NCBI RefSeq assembly: GCF_003201935.1
Contig: NZ_QJJL01000001.1
Coordinates: 620,001-684,000 of the forward strand
Reading direction: 5' to 3'
Source: Loktanella sp. PT4BL
Lineage (GTDB): Bacteria > Pseudomonadota > Alphaproteobacteria > Rhodobacterales > Rhodobacteraceae
Length of the DNA stretch: 64,000 bases
The notes under the pieces: model-generated
Told to the model about the DNA's origin: nothing
Databases searched by the model: none
The model's input: only the letters and a program-made list of their open reading frames with translations
Position numbers and translations under genes: made by a program
Shown here: positions 17,627-28,248 of the stretch, piece by piece
Layout: the number at the start of each line of letters is the position of its first letter
How positions within the stretch are numbered: position 1 is the stretch's first letter

Positions 17627-17805
17627 AAACCTGTCTTAGAGGTCGGCCAATGCGTTGACCGTCCTCTTGGGTAGGTTCCAAAAGTCGGGAGGGTGCCGGT
17701 GGGACGGCAGCCACGAATAGACTTTAGAACCCCCGGTCAAATGGGTGAAGCGTCGCGGCCCGGGCGATGTGGAACTCGAGAGACAAACAAAAGGTGACAC
17801 CGCAC

Positions 17806-20800
17806 ATGGCTTCTACTTTCCTTGGTCAGAAACGCCTGCGTAAGTACTACGGCAAAATCCGTGAAGTGCTTGAAATGCCGAACCTCATCGAGGTTCAGAA
17901 ATCCTCTTATGATCTGTTCCTGCGCTCCGGCGACAGCGACACGCCACTCGACGGCGAAGGCATCAAAGGTGTCTTCCAGTCGGTGTTCCCGATCAAGGAT
18001 TTCAATGAGACAGCCGTCCTTGAATTCGTCAAGTACGAGCTGGAAAAGCCGAAATACGACGTTGAGGAATGTCAGCAGCGCGATATGACCTATAGTGCGC
18101 CGCTCAAGGTGACCCTCCGTCTGATCGTGTTTGAAGTGGACGAAGACACAGGTGCGAAATCTGTCAAAGACATCAAAGAGCAAGACGTCTTCATGGGCGA
18201 TATGCCTTTGATGACACCGAACGGCACCTTCGTTGTGAATGGCACCGAGCGCGTAATCGTATCCCAGATGCACCGCTCGCCTGGCGTTTTCTTTGATCAT
18301 GACAAGGGCAAAACCCACTCTTCTGGTAAACTCTTGTTTGCCTGCCGCATTATCCCATACCGCGGTAGCTGGCTTGATTTTGAATTCGACGCCAAGGACC
18401 TCGTGTTCTGCCGGATCGACCGCCGTCGCAAACTGCCTGTAACGACGCTGCTTTATGCGCTGGGTCTGGATCAGGAAGGCATCATGAATGCCTACTACGA
18501 TACCGTCGAATACAAGCTGGACAAAAAGGGCAAGGCCTGGACAACCAAGTTCTTCCCAGAGCGTGTTCGTGGCACACGTCCTGTCTTTGATCTGGTTGAT
18601 GCGAATACCGGTGAAGTCATCGCGAAAGCCGGCGAAAAGGTTACGCCGCGTTCGGTCAAGAAGCTGATTGATGCAGGTGACGTTAAAGAGCTGCTGGTGC
18701 CTTACGAAAACATCGTCGGCAAGTTCGTCGCACAAGACATCATCAACGAAGAAAACGGTGCGATCTACGTTGAGGCCGGTGATGAGCTGACACTCGAGAT
18801 GGACAAGGATGGCGAAGTCATCGGCGGTACACTCAAGGATCTGGTCGATGCGGGCATCAAGACGATCCCTGTTCTGGATATCGATAACATCAATGTGGGC
18901 GCCTACATGCGCAACACGATGGCCTCGGACAAGAACATGAACCGCGAAACCGCGCTCATGGATATCTACCGCGTCATGCGTCCGGGTGAGCCGCCGACCG
19001 TTGATAGCGCATCTGCGCTGTTTGACACGCTGTTCTTTGACAGCGAGCGGTATGACCTGTCCGCCGTTGGTCGCGTAAAGATGAACATGCGCCTCGATCT
19101 GGACGCCGAAGACACCATGCGCACCCTGCGCAAGGAAGACATCGTCGCCTGTATCAAAGCATTGGTCGAACTGCGTGATGGCAAGGGCGATATCGACGAT
19201 ATCGACCACCTTGGGAACCGTCGTGTCCGTTCCGTTGGCGAGCTGATGGAAAACCAGTACCGCGTTGGCCTGCTGCGCATGGAGCGCGCGATCAAAGAGC
19301 GTATGTCTTCTGTCGAAATCGACACCGTGATGCCGCAGGATCTCATCAACGCCAAGCCTGCTGCTGCGGCTGTGCGCGAATTCTTCGGCTCTTCGCAGCT
19401 GTCACAGTTCATGGACCAGACCAACCCGCTGTCAGAAGTGACGCACAAGCGCCGCCTCTCCGCGCTTGGGCCCGGCGGTCTTACACGCGAGCGTGCGGGC
19501 TTTGAGGTGCGCGACGTGCACCCGACCCACTATGGCCGCATGTGCCCGATTGAGACACCGGAAGGCCCGAACATTGGTCTGATCAACTCGCTGGCGACAT
19601 TTGCCCGCGTGAACAAATACGGTTTCATCGAAACACCATACCGCAAGGTCACAGACGGCAAGGTCACGGACGAAGTGTCCTACATGTCCGCGACCGAGGA
19701 AATGCGTCACACTGTGGCGCAGGCCAACGCGAATATGGCGCCTGATGGGTCGTTCAATAACGAGCTCGTTTCGACCCGCAAGAATGGCGACTACACACTG
19801 TCCCCGCGTGAAAACGTGGACCTGATCGACGTGTCGCCAAAGCAGCTGGTCTCGGTTGCGGCGTCCTTGATCCCGTTCCTGGAAAACGACGACGCCAACC
19901 GCGCCTTGATGGGCTCGAACATGCAACGTCAGGCGGTACCACTCTTGCAGGCCGAGGCCCCGTTGGTGGGGACCGGTATCGAAGAAGTGGTTGCGCGCGA
20001 CAGTGGTGCGGCGATCATGGCGAAACGTGGCGGTATCATCGACCAGGTCGATGCGCAGCGTATCGTGATCCGTGCGACATCCGACCTTGAGCTGGGTGAC
20101 GCAGGCGTTGACATCTACCGTATGCGTAAATTCCAGCGGTCCAACCAGAACACCTGCATCAACCAGCGCCCGCTGGTGAAAGTGGGTGACACTGTCCAAA
20201 AGGGTCAGGTCATTGCTGACGGTCCGTCCACCGATATCGGTGAATTGGCCCTTGGTAAGAACGTGGTCGTCGCGTTTATGCCGTGGAACGGCTACAACTA
20301 CGAAGACTCCATCCTGATCTCCGAGCGTATCGTGCGCGACGACGTCTTCACCTCGATCCACATCGAGGAATTCGAAGTCGCCGCCCGTGACACCAAGCTT
20401 GGGCCAGAGGAAATCACACGCGATATTCCAAACGTCGGCGAGGAAGCCCTGCGCAACCTCGACGAAGCGGGGATCGTCTATATCGGTGCCGAAGTCGGCC
20501 CTGCGGATATCCTTGTCGGCAAGATCACACCAAAAGGCGAAAGCCCGATGACGCCAGAGGAAAAACTGCTGCGCGCCATCTTTGGTGAGAAAGCATCCGA
20601 TGTGCGTGACACATCCTTGCGCCTGCCGCCCGGTGACTTTGGCACCGTGGTCGAGGTCCGCGTCTTTAACCGCCATGGTGTGGAAAAAGACGAACGTGCC
20701 CTGCAGATCGAGCGTGAAGAGGTTGAACGCCTTGCCCGTGACCGCGACGACGAGTTGGCGATCCTTGATCGCAACATCTATGCGCGTTTGTGGGACATCA

Positions 20801-21945
20801 TCTCGGGCAAGAAAGCCGCCAAGGGGCCGAAGGGCTTCAAGGCTGGTTCGATTGTATCCGAGGAAAGCGTCGCAGAACTGTCCCGTGGACAGTGGTGGCA
20901 GCTCGCCATGGAAGACGAAGATGATGCGAAAATCGTCGAAGCACTGAACGAACAGTACGAAATCCAGAAGCGTGCAATGGATGCGCGGTTCGAGGATAAA
21001 GTCGAGAAAGTGCGCCGCGGCGATGATCTGCCTCCGGGTGTGATGAAGATGGTCAAAGTCTTTGTGGCTGTGAAGCGCAAGCTGCAGCCCGGCGATAAGA
21101 TGGCCGGTCGTCACGGCAACAAAGGTGTTATTTCCAAGGTTGTGCCGATGGAAGACATGCCGTTCCTTGCGGATGGTACTCCGGTGGACTTCTGTCTGAA
21201 CCCGCTGGGCGTGCCATCGCGTATGAACGTCGGTCAGATCCTTGAAACACACATGGGCTGGGCCGCACGCGGTCTGGGTATCCAGATTGACGAGGCGCTG
21301 GGTGAATACCGCCGCTCCGGTGATCTGACACCTGTGCGTGAGGCAATGCGTATTGCCTATGGCGATGATGTCTATGAAGAAGGCATCGCTGGCATGGATG
21401 AGGAAAATCTGGTAGAAGCAGCAGGCAACGTCACACGCGGTGTGCCGATTGCGACGCCTGTTTTCGATGGTGCAAAAGAGGCTGACGTGAACGACGCGCT
21501 GACGCGTGCCGGTTTCGACACCTCGGGTCAGTCGGTTCTCTTCGACGGTCGCACGGGCGAGCAGTTCTCGCGCAAAGTGACCGTGGGCGTGAAGTACCTG
21601 CTGAAACTGCACCACCTTGTCGACGACAAGATCCACGCACGTTCCACAGGCCCATACAGCCTTGTCACGCAGCAGCCTCTGGGTGGTAAAGCCCAGTTCG
21701 GTGGCCAGCGTTTCGGGGAGATGGAAGTCTGGGCACTGGAAGCATATGGCGCGGCTTACACCCTGCAGGAAATGCTGACTGTGAAGTCGGATGACGTGGC
21801 AGGGCGGACGAAAGTCTACGAAAGCATCGTCAAGGGCGAGGACAACTTCGAGGCCGGCGTGCCGGAATCGTTCAACGTGCTCGTGAAAGAAGTCCGGGGT
21901 CTCGGCCTCAACATGGAACTCCTGGATGCGGAGGATGAGGAATAG
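17806..21945 (+). CDS. rpoB: RNA polymerase subunit beta
   Basis: 1379 aa from ATG at 17806 ([20 protein letters not shown]), matching the start of alphaproteobacterial RpoB. An in-frame ATG at 17767 adds 13 poorly supported residues. The rifampicin region includes [20 protein letters not shown] followed by [11 protein letters not shown]. The [11 protein letters not shown] segment and the C-terminal clamp region [19 protein letters not shown] are present. Confidence 0.98.
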   Translation: MASTFLGQKRLRKYYGKIREVLEMPNLIEVQKSSYDLFLRSGDSDTPLDGEGIKGVFQSVFPIKDFNETAVLEFVKYELEKPKYDVEECQQRDMTYSAPLKVTLRLIVFEVDEDTGAKSVKDIKEQDVFMGDMPLMTPNGTFVVNGTERVIVSQMHRSPGVFFDHDKGKTHSSGKLLFACRIIPYRGSWLDFEFDAKDLVFCRIDRRRKLPVTTLLYALGLDQEGIMNAYYDTVEYKLDKKGKAWTTKFFPERVRGTRPVFDLVDANTGEVIAKAGEKVTPRSVKKLIDAGDVKELLVPYENIVGKFVAQDIINEENGAIYVEAGDELTLEMDKDGEVIGGTLKDLVDAGIKTIPVLDIDNINVGAYMRNTMASDKNMNRETALMDIYRVMRPGEPPTVDSASALFDTLFFDSERYDLSAVGRVKMNMRLDLDAEDTMRTLRKEDIVACIKALVELRDGKGDIDDIDHLGNRRVRSVGELMENQYRVGLLRMERAIKERMSSVEIDTVMPQDLINAKPAAAAVREFFGSSQLSQFMDQTNPLSEVTHKRRLSALGPGGLTRERAGFEVRDVHPTHYGRMCPIETPEGPNIGLINSLATFARVNKYGFIETPYRKVTDGKVTDEVSYMSATEEMRHTVAQANANMAPDGSFNNELVSTRKNGDYTLSPRENVDLIDVSPKQLVSVAASLIPFLENDDANRALMGSNMQRQAVPLLQAEAPLVGTGIEEVVARDSGAAIMAKRGGIIDQVDAQRIVIRATSDLELGDAGVDIYRMRKFQRSNQNTCINQRPLVKVGDTVQKGQVIADGPSTDIGELALGKNVVVAFMPWNGYNYEDSILISERIVRDDVFTSIHIEEFEVAARDTKLGPEEITRDIPNVGEEALRNLDEAGIVYIGAEVGPADILVGKITPKGESPMTPEEKLLRAIFGEKASDVRDTSLRLPPGDFGTVVEVRVFNRHGVEKDERALQIEREEVERLARDRDDELAILDRNIYARLWDIISGKKAAKGPKGFKAGSIVSEESVAELSRGQWWQLAMEDEDDAKIVEALNEQYEIQKRAMDARFEDKVEKVRRGDDLPPGVMKMVKVFVAVKRKLQPGDKMAGRHGNKGVISKVVPMEDMPFLADGTPVDFCLNPLGVPSRMNVGQILETHMGWAARGLGIQIDEALGEYRRSGDLTPVREAMRIAYGDDVYEEGIAGMDEENLVEAAGNVTRGVPIATPVFDGAKEADVNDALTRAGFDTSGQSVLFDGRTGEQFSRKVTVGVKYLLKLHHLVDDKIHARSTGPYSLVTQQPLGGKAQFGGQRFGEMEVWALEAYGAAYTLQEMLTVKSDDVAGRTKVYESIVKGEDNFEAGVPESFNVLVKEVRGLGLNMELLDAEDEE

Positions 21946-21947
21946 TC

Positions 21948-21994
21948 AAAGTCTCCTTGAGACTTTGCGGGCAGACTTTCGATGAAAGTCTGCC
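21948..21994 (+). other. Paired, mutually exclusive hairpins between rpoB and rpoC
   Basis: The 85-bp spacer opens 3 nt after the rpoB stop with AAAGTCTC/GAGACTTT (21948-21966, loop CTT). It continues with GGCAGACTTTC/GAAAGTCTGCC (21970-21994, loop GAT), a perfect 11-bp stem. AAAGTCT and AGACTTT each occur twice, so the outer copies can also pair with the inner ones. There is no T-run. Confidence 0.65.
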
Positions 21995-22030
21995 TCCCTC
22001 CCCAACGCACCCCAATTCAAGGAATTGAAG

Positions 22031-25000
22031 ATGAACCAGGAACTGACAAACAACCCGTTTAACCCGCTCACACCGGCAAAAACGTTTGACGAAATCAAGG
22101 TGTCGCTGGCATCGCCCGAGCGGATCCTGTCGTGGTCCTTCGGCGAGATCAAAAAGCCCGAGACCATCAACTACCGTACGTTCAAGCCCGAGCGCGACGG
22201 TCTGTTCTGTGCACGTATCTTTGGCCCGATCAAAGACTACGAATGCCTCTGCGGCAAATACAAGCGCATGAAATATCGCGGCGTTGTCTGCGAAAAATGC
22301 GGTGTGGAAGTCACCCTGCAAAAGGTCCGCCGCGAGCGGATGGGCCACATTGAACTGGCCGCACCCGTGGCACACATCTGGTTCCTCAAATCGCTGCCAT
22401 CCCGCATCGGCCTGATGCTGGACATGACGCTGCGTGATCTCGAGCGCATTCTGTATTTCGAAAACTACGTGGTGATCGAACCCGGCCTGACCGACCTGAC
22501 CTACGGTCAGTTGATGACCGAGGAAGAGTTCAACGACGCACAGGACCTTTATGGCATGGACGCGTTCCAGGCCAATATCGGCGCCGAAGCGATCCGCGAA
22601 ATGCTGGCCCAGATTGATCTTGAGTCCGAGGCAGAAACACTGCGCGCCGACCTCAAAGAGGCGACAGGCGAATTGAAGCCCAAGAAGATCATCAAGCGTT
22701 TGAAGATCGTCGAAAGCTTCCTTGAAAGTGGTAACCGCCCCGAGTGGATGGTTCTGACCGTCATCCCTGTGATCCCGCCGGAACTGCGCCCGCTGGTTCC
22801 GCTTGACGGCGGCCGATTTGCGACCTCTGACCTCAACGATCTTTATCGTCGTGTGATCAACCGCAACAACCGTCTGAAGCGTCTGATCGAGTTGCGCGCA
22901 CCTGACATCATCGTCCGCAACGAAAAGCGGATGTTGCAGGAATCTGTGGATGCGCTGTTTGACAACGGTCGTCGTGGCCGTGTCATCACCGGTGCCAACA
23001 AGCGTCCGCTGAAATCGCTGTCCGACATGCTGAAAGGCAAGCAGGGTCGCTTCCGTCAGAACCTTTTGGGTAAGCGCGTCGACTTCTCTGGTCGTTCGGT
23101 CATTGTGACCGGTCCGGAACTGAAACTGCACCAGTGCGGTTTGCCGAAAAAGATGGCGCTCGAACTGTTCAAGCCATTCATCTATTCGCGCCTTGAAGCC
23201 AAGGGCCTGTCTTCCACAGTGAAGCAAGCCAAGAAACTGGTGGAAAAAGAGCGTCCAGAGGTTTGGGATATCCTGGATGAGGTCATCCGCGAACACCCTG
23301 TCATGCTGAACCGTGCGCCAACGCTGCACCGTTTGGGCATTCAGGCGTTCGAACCTGTGCTGATCGAAGGCAAGGCAATCCAGCTGCACCCGCTGGTCTG
23401 CTCCGCTTTCAACGCCGACTTTGACGGTGACCAGATGGCGGTTCACGTCCCTCTGAGCCTTGAGGCCCAGTTGGAAGCGCGCGTTCTGATGATGTCGACA
23501 AACAACGTGCTGTCTCCTGCCAACGGTGCGCCGATTATCGTGCCATCACAGGATATGATCCTCGGGCTCTACTACACCACCATCATGCGTCATGGCATGA
23601 AGGGTGAGGGCATGTCCTTCGCGGATATCGAAGAGGTTGAACACGCATTGACCGCTGGTGAAGTGCACCTGCACGCCAAGATCACCGCGCGAATGATCCA
23701 GATCGACGACGAAGGCAACGAAGTGATGACGCGCTTTGAAACCACACCGGGCCGTTTGCGTCTGGGTGCGTTGCTGCCGCTGAACGCCAAGGCGCCGTTT
23801 GCGCTGGTCAACCGTCTGTTGCGCAAGAAAGAAGTGCAGCAGGTCATCGACACCGTCTACCGTTACTGCGGCCAGAAAGAATCTGTCATCTTCTGTGACC
23901 AGATCATGACCATGGGCTTCCGTGAAGCTTTCAAGGCAGGCATTTCGTTTGGTAAGGACGACATGGTTGTGCCCGATACCAAGTGGGCACTGGTCGATGA
24001 AACACGCGAGCAGGTCAAAGACTTTGAACAGCAGTACATGGACGGCCTGATCACTCAGGGCGAAAAGTACAACAAAGTTGTCGATGCATGGTCAAAGGCC
24101 AACGACAAAGTCACCGACGCAATGATGACCACAATCTCGACCACACCGCTTCTGGCGGATGGTGCCGAAGGTGAGCCGAACTCGGTTTACATGATGGCCC
24201 ACTCCGGTGCGCGTGGTTCGGTCACACAGATGAAGCAGTTGGGCGGTATGCGCGGTCTGATGGCCAAGCCGAACGGCGAGATCATCGAAACGCCGATCAT
24301 CTCGAACTTTAAGGAAGGTCTGACCGTTCTTGAGTACTTCAACTCGACCCACGGTGCCCGCAAGGGTCTGTCGGATACGGCGTTGAAAACTGCGAACTCG
24401 GGTTACCTGACGCGTCGTCTCGTGGACGTTGCCCAAGACTGCATCGTCCGTGAAGTCGATTGCGGAACCGAGCGTGCGATCACTGCAGAAGCCGCCGTGA
24501 ACGATGGTGAAGTCGTTGCATCACTGGCCGAGCGTGTGCTGGGCCGTGTCTCTGCGGACGACGTCATTAAGCCGGGAACAGACGAAGTGATCGTCGAAGC
24601 AGGCGAGCTGATCGACGAGCGCAAAGCCGACATGATCGACGCAGCAGCAATCGGCAAAATGCGTATCCGCAGCCCGCTGACCTGTGAAAGCGAAGATGGC
24701 GTTTGTGCGATGTGCTATGGCCGTGATCTGGCCCGTGGTACCCGCGTCAACATCGGCGAAGCAGTTGGTATCATCGCGGCTCAGTCCATCGGTGAACCAG
24801 GGACACAGCTGACAATGCGGACATTCCACATTGGCGGTGTTGCCCAAGGTGGCCAGCAGTCGTTCCTTGAGGCTTCTCAGCCCGGCAAGATTGAATACCG
24901 TAACGCGCAGCTGCTTGAAAACGCGGCTGGCGAAATGGTGGTCATGGGCCGGAACATGGTGCTGGCAATCCTTGGATCCGAGGGTGAAGAGCGCGCGACC

Positions 25001-26278
25001 CACAAGGTCGGCTATGGCTCCAAGGTGTTTGTCAAGGAAGGCGCAGATGTGCTTCGCGGCGACAAGCTCTTTGAATGGGACCCATATACACTCCCGATCA
25101 TCGCAGAAGCCTCTGGTACAGCGAAATACGTCGATCTGGTGAACGGTATCGCTGTCCGCGAAGACACCGATGATGCAACGGGTATGACCCAGCGCATCGT
25201 GTCCGACTGGCGTGCGGCACCAAAGGGCAATGAGCTTGCCCCGAAGATCATCGTTCTTGGCAAGGATGGCGAAGTTGTCCTCAAAGAGGACGGCAACCCC
25301 GTTGCTTATCCGATGTCTGTGGATGCTGTTCTGTCCGTCGAAGACGGCGAAGAGATCAAAGCGGGTGATGTTGTCGCACGTATCCCACGTGAGGGTGCCA
25401 AGACAAAAGACATTACCGGTGGTCTGCCACGTGTGGCCGAACTATTCGAAGCCCGTCGTCCAAAGGATCACGCAATCATTGCCGAAATCGATGGCTACGT
25501 GCGCTTTGGCAAGGACTATAAGAACAAGCGCCGCATCGCGATTGAGTCTTCGGATGATGCAGACGTGAAGGTCGAATACATGGTGCCCAAGGGCAAGCAC
25601 ATTCCCGTTGCGGAAGGTGACTTTGTCCAGAAGGGTGACTACATCATGGATGGCAACCCGGCCCCGCACGATATTCTTGCGGTTATGGGGGTCGAGGCCC
25701 TTGCTGACTATATGATCGACGAGGTGCAGGACGTTTATCGCCTGCAGGGTGTGAAGATCAACGACAAGCACATCGAGGTGATCGTGCGCCAGATGCTCCA
25801 GAAGTGGGAGATTCAGGACAGCGGTGACACCGTTCTGCTGAAGGGCGAGAACGTCGACAAGGCCGAGTTTGATGAAGCCAACGCCAAGGCACTGGCACGG
25901 GGCGACCGCCCTGCGACAGGCGAGCCGATCTTGTTGGGTATCACCAAGGCGTCGTTGCAGACCCGTTCGTTCATCTCTGCGGCATCGTTCCAGGAAACGA
26001 CACGCGTTCTGACCGAAGCATCGGTGCAGGGTAAGCGTGACAAGCTGATCGGTCTCAAAGAGAACGTGATCGTTGGTCGCCTGATCCCTGCGGGTACTGG
26101 TGGTGCAACACAGCAAATCCGCCGTGTTGCTGCAGATCGGGACAATGTCGTCATCGAAGCACGCCGCGAAGAGGCCGAAGAGGCCGCACGCCTTGCAGCC
26201 CCGATGGAGATGGCAGCACAGTCCGAGGAAGATCAGGTGTTTGGCACCGCCGTTGAGACGTCCGAGGACGACGCATAA
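22031..26278 (+). CDS. rpoC: RNA polymerase subunit beta-prime
   Basis: 1415 aa from ATG at 22031 with AAGGA 8 nt upstream; an in-frame TTG at 22025 is less likely. The N-terminal zinc site is C72, C74, C87 and C90. The catalytic [12 protein letters not shown]g motif is near residue 460. The second zinc site includes [13 protein letters not shown], followed by the [20 protein letters not shown] bridge/trigger region. A strong terminator follows, and rpsL-rpsG-fusA are not downstream. Confidence 0.98.
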   Translation: MNQELTNNPFNPLTPAKTFDEIKVSLASPERILSWSFGEIKKPETINYRTFKPERDGLFCARIFGPIKDYECLCGKYKRMKYRGVVCEKCGVEVTLQKVRRERMGHIELAAPVAHIWFLKSLPSRIGLMLDMTLRDLERILYFENYVVIEPGLTDLTYGQLMTEEEFNDAQDLYGMDAFQANIGAEAIREMLAQIDLESEAETLRADLKEATGELKPKKIIKRLKIVESFLESGNRPEWMVLTVIPVIPPELRPLVPLDGGRFATSDLNDLYRRVINRNNRLKRLIELRAPDIIVRNEKRMLQESVDALFDNGRRGRVITGANKRPLKSLSDMLKGKQGRFRQNLLGKRVDFSGRSVIVTGPELKLHQCGLPKKMALELFKPFIYSRLEAKGLSSTVKQAKKLVEKERPEVWDILDEVIREHPVMLNRAPTLHRLGIQAFEPVLIEGKAIQLHPLVCSAFNADFDGDQMAVHVPLSLEAQLEARVLMMSTNNVLSPANGAPIIVPSQDMILGLYYTTIMRHGMKGEGMSFADIEEVEHALTAGEVHLHAKITARMIQIDDEGNEVMTRFETTPGRLRLGALLPLNAKAPFALVNRLLRKKEVQQVIDTVYRYCGQKESVIFCDQIMTMGFREAFKAGISFGKDDMVVPDTKWALVDETREQVKDFEQQYMDGLITQGEKYNKVVDAWSKANDKVTDAMMTTISTTPLLADGAEGEPNSVYMMAHSGARGSVTQMKQLGGMRGLMAKPNGEIIETPIISNFKEGLTVLEYFNSTHGARKGLSDTALKTANSGYLTRRLVDVAQDCIVREVDCGTERAITAEAAVNDGEVVASLAERVLGRVSADDVIKPGTDEVIVEAGELIDERKADMIDAAAIGKMRIRSPLTCESEDGVCAMCYGRDLARGTRVNIGEAVGIIAAQSIGEPGTQLTMRTFHIGGVAQGGQQSFLEASQPGKIEYRNAQLLENAAGEMVVMGRNMVLAILGSEGEERATHKVGYGSKVFVKEGADVLRGDKLFEWDPYTLPIIAEASGTAKYVDLVNGIAVREDTDDATGMTQRIVSDWRAAPKGNELAPKIIVLGKDGEVVLKEDGNPVAYPMSVDAVLSVEDGEEIKAGDVVARIPREGAKTKDITGGLPRVAELFEARRPKDHAIIAEIDGYVRFGKDYKNKRRIAIESSDDADVKVEYMVPKGKHIPVAEGDFVQKGDYIMDGNPAPHDILAVMGVEALADYMIDEVQDVYRLQGVKINDKHIEVIVRQMLQKWEIQDSGDTVLLKGENVDKAEFDEANAKALARGDRPATGEPILLGITKASLQTRSFISAASFQETTRVLTEASVQGKRDKLIGLKENVIVGRLIPAGTGGATQQIRRVAADRDNVVIEARREEAEEAARLAAPMEMAAQSEEDQVFGTAVETSEDDA

Positions 26279-26300
26279 ACAAGCGTCTCTCTGAACTAAG

Positions 26301-26330
26301 AAAGGCCCTCGCTTTGCGGGGGCCTTTTTT
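26301..26330 (+). terminator. Rho-independent terminator of rpoC
   Basis: AAAGGCCCTCGC / GCGGGGGCCTTT, loop TTT, 12 pairs with one T-G, followed by T6. It ends the rpl-rpo block 22 bp after the rpoC stop. Confidence 0.93.
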
Positions 26331-26369
26331 GTTGTGTGCTTGCGCCATTGACATGCCACAGACATCAGT

Positions 26370-26423
26370 AGGCATATTTTGCCTGCATTATCATATTGCG
26401 CCCATTGTGATCCATTATATGGA
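26370..26423 (+). promoter_or_regulatory. Two palindromes upstream of the lysR gene
   Basis: AGGCA-tattt-TGCCT (26370-26384) and TCCAT-tat-ATGGA (26411-26423) lie in the AT-rich 100 bp before the LysR start. The second ends 6 bp before the ATG. Such sites could mediate autoregulation; the assignment is by position only. Confidence 0.35.
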
Positions 26424-26429
26424 TGAGGC

Positions 26430-27308
26430 ATGACATTTGATCAGATTAAAACCTTCCTCTGGGTGGCGCGCCTTGGTGGCTTTCGTAAAGCGGCGGAGCG
26501 ACTCAACCTGTCACAGCCTGCTGTGTCGACACGTATTTCGAACCTTGAACAGGAACTCCGGGTGCCTCTTTTCGAGCGCGGCTTGGGTGAACCGGTTCTG
26601 ACAAAACACGGCGCACTTTTGCTGTCTTACGCCGAGCAGATGTTGTTCGTTGAAGAAGAGATCAAGCAGCGCGTGGCGAACCCTTCCGAAACAGAAGGCC
26701 TGTTCCGTGTTGGAGCATCCGAAACCATTGCTCAAGCTTGGCTGCCTGATTTTCTGAAAGCCTTTAGTGAACAATACCCGCGCGTAAATGTAGACCTGAC
26801 GGTCGATATTTCGCTCAATCTACGTGCCGACCTCGTGGAGCGAAAACTTGATCTGGCCCTGCTGATGGGGCCGGTTTCAGAGTTTTCGATTGAAAACGTA
26901 TCTCTGCCAACCTTCGATCTGAGGTGGTACCGCGGCGCATCCAACCCACAAGAGGATCTGAGCCAGATCCCGATTATTTCTTATTCAAGCCAGACCCGGC
27001 CGCACCGTGAACTGATGTCGGAACTGTCGCGTCGGATCGGGCCGAAGCTGCGGGTCTATTCTTCGGCTTCTCTGTCTGCGAGCCTCAAGATGATCGCAGC
27101 GGGAATCGCCGTTGGTCCTTATCCGCGCGCGCTGGCTGATGACCTGTTGTCGGCGGGCCAGATTGTTGAATTTGATCCGGGCTTTCGCCCCAGTCCGCTG
27201 GACTTCACGGCCTCATATCTATCCGAGCCACGCAGCTTTCTTATTGAAACCAGTGCGAAAATTGCCCGCACCGTAGCGCAAGACTGGGATGTTCGGCATG
27301 TTCGCTGA
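26430..27308 (+). CDS. LysR-family transcriptional regulator
   Basis: 292 aa. The N-terminal winged HTH spans about residues 1-60 (MTFDQIKTFLWVARLGGFRK, then AAERLNLSQPAVSTRISNLE), followed by a linker helix and a periplasmic-binding-protein-like effector domain from about residue 88 (LFRVGASETIAQAWLP). It is co-directional with the DUF1445-TRAP-PxpABC operon 91 bp downstream and is the only regulator nearby, so it probably controls that operon. The effector may be 5-oxoproline or a related compound (inference). Confidence 0.92.
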   Translation: MTFDQIKTFLWVARLGGFRKAAERLNLSQPAVSTRISNLEQELRVPLFERGLGEPVLTKHGALLLSYAEQMLFVEEEIKQRVANPSETEGLFRVGASETIAQAWLPDFLKAFSEQYPRVNVDLTVDISLNLRADLVERKLDLALLMGPVSEFSIENVSLPTFDLRWYRGASNPQEDLSQIPIISYSSQTRPHRELMSELSRRIGPKLRVYSSASLSASLKMIAAGIAVGPYPRALADDLLSAGQIVEFDPGFRPSPLDFTASYLSEPRSFLIETSAKIARTVAQDWDVRHVR

Positions 27309-27316
27309 ATTCAGAA

Positions 27317-27340
27317 ATTTTATAGGTATTGATATAAAAT
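27317..27340 (+). promoter_or_regulatory. Candidate LysR operator before the 5-oxoproline operon
   Basis: ATTTTATA (27317-27324) and TATAAAAT (27333-27340) form a perfect 8-bp inverted repeat with an 8-nt spacer, in the AT-rich gap between lysR and the DUF1445 gene. LysR-type sites are AT-rich dyads of this kind. It is about 60 bp before the DUF1445 ATG. Confidence 0.5.
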
Positions 27341-27399
27341 GATAATTTGCGTGGAACGGTCCGCGCATGTGATGCTTTGCAAAGAAGAGCGGAGCTGCC

Positions 27400-28221
27400 A
27401 TGAACGCGAAACCTGTTTCCCATACCGACCTGATCGCCGCCACGGCGATTGAAGTGCGTGCTGCGATACGGTCAGGGGCGTATACGGGACACACGGCGGG
27501 GCTGGCGGCAGGCAAACTACAATGCAATCTCGCGATCTTGCCAGAGCGTTATGCGCTGGATTTCCTGCGGTTTTGCCAGCGCAACCCCAAGCCTTGTCCG
27601 GTGGTCGGTGTGAGCGATACCGGCAATCCGGCGTTGCCAACGCTGGGCCGTGATATTGATATCCGAAGTGATGTTTCGAAATACCGTGTGTTCCGGGATG
27701 GCAGACTAAGTGAGGAAGTCACGGAGATCAGTGATGAATGGACTGATGATCTTGTGACGGTTGCGCTAGGATGTTCCTTTACATTTGAGAATGCGCTGCT
27801 GCACGCGAGTATTCCGGTGCGTCATATCGAGACAGGTTTGAATGTCCCGATGTTCCGCACCAACATTGATCTGGTGCCGGCGGGCCGGTTTCACGGTCAA
27901 ATGGTCGTAACCATGCGCCCTATTCCTGAAGATCAGGTTGCCCAAGCGCATGAAATCAGTCGCCGTTTCCCTCAGGCTCATGGTGCGCCGATTGCCGTCG
28001 GTGATCCGGAAAAGATCGGGATTGCGGATCTGATGCAGCCTGATTGGGGGGACGCGGTTGAGATCAGGGCCGGAGAAGTGCCGGTTTACTGGGCCTGCGG
28101 TGTGACACCTCAAAATGTCCTGCTGGATGCGGGGCTGCCGCTCTGTATTACCCATTCCCCTGGTCATATGCTTATCGCCGATGTGGCCGAAGACGCGGAA
28201 ACAACAATTCTAAAACAATAA
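27400..28221 (+). CDS. DUF1445 putative hydro-lyase (UPF0317 family)
   Basis: A 273-aa full-length member of the DUF1445 family, annotated only as putative hydro-lyase. Recognisable conserved segments are GLAAGKLQCNLAILP (residues 29-43), TVALGCSFTFENALL near 124-138, VVTMRPIP near 168-175, and CGVTPQ with ITHSPGHMLI near the C-terminus. It is the first gene of an operon with a TRAP transporter and 5-oxoprolinase. The eukaryotic D-glutamate cyclase DGLUCY carries a DUF1445-type region, which hints at chemistry on glutamate/5-oxoproline, but no activity is shown for the stand-alone bacterial form. Confidence 0.87.
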   Translation: MNAKPVSHTDLIAATAIEVRAAIRSGAYTGHTAGLAAGKLQCNLAILPERYALDFLRFCQRNPKPCPVVGVSDTGNPALPTLGRDIDIRSDVSKYRVFRDGRLSEEVTEISDEWTDDLVTVALGCSFTFENALLHASIPVRHIETGLNVPMFRTNIDLVPAGRFHGQMVVTMRPIPEDQVAQAHEISRRFPQAHGAPIAVGDPEKIGIADLMQPDWGDAVEIRAGEVPVYWACGVTPQNVLLDAGLPLCITHSPGHMLIADVAEDAETTILKQ

Positions 28222-28248
28222 ACAAACGATCCAACAAGGAGACCAACC

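Noticed and set aside
19432..21636. 734-codon open frame antisense to rpoB, with similar long frames antisense to rpoB (17737-19209), rpoC (21908-23446), parC (4240-5445) and tuf (6560-8044).
   Set aside because: They mirror highly biased codons of strongly expressed genes; the proteins are His/Val/Asp-rich with no family features and no SD signals.
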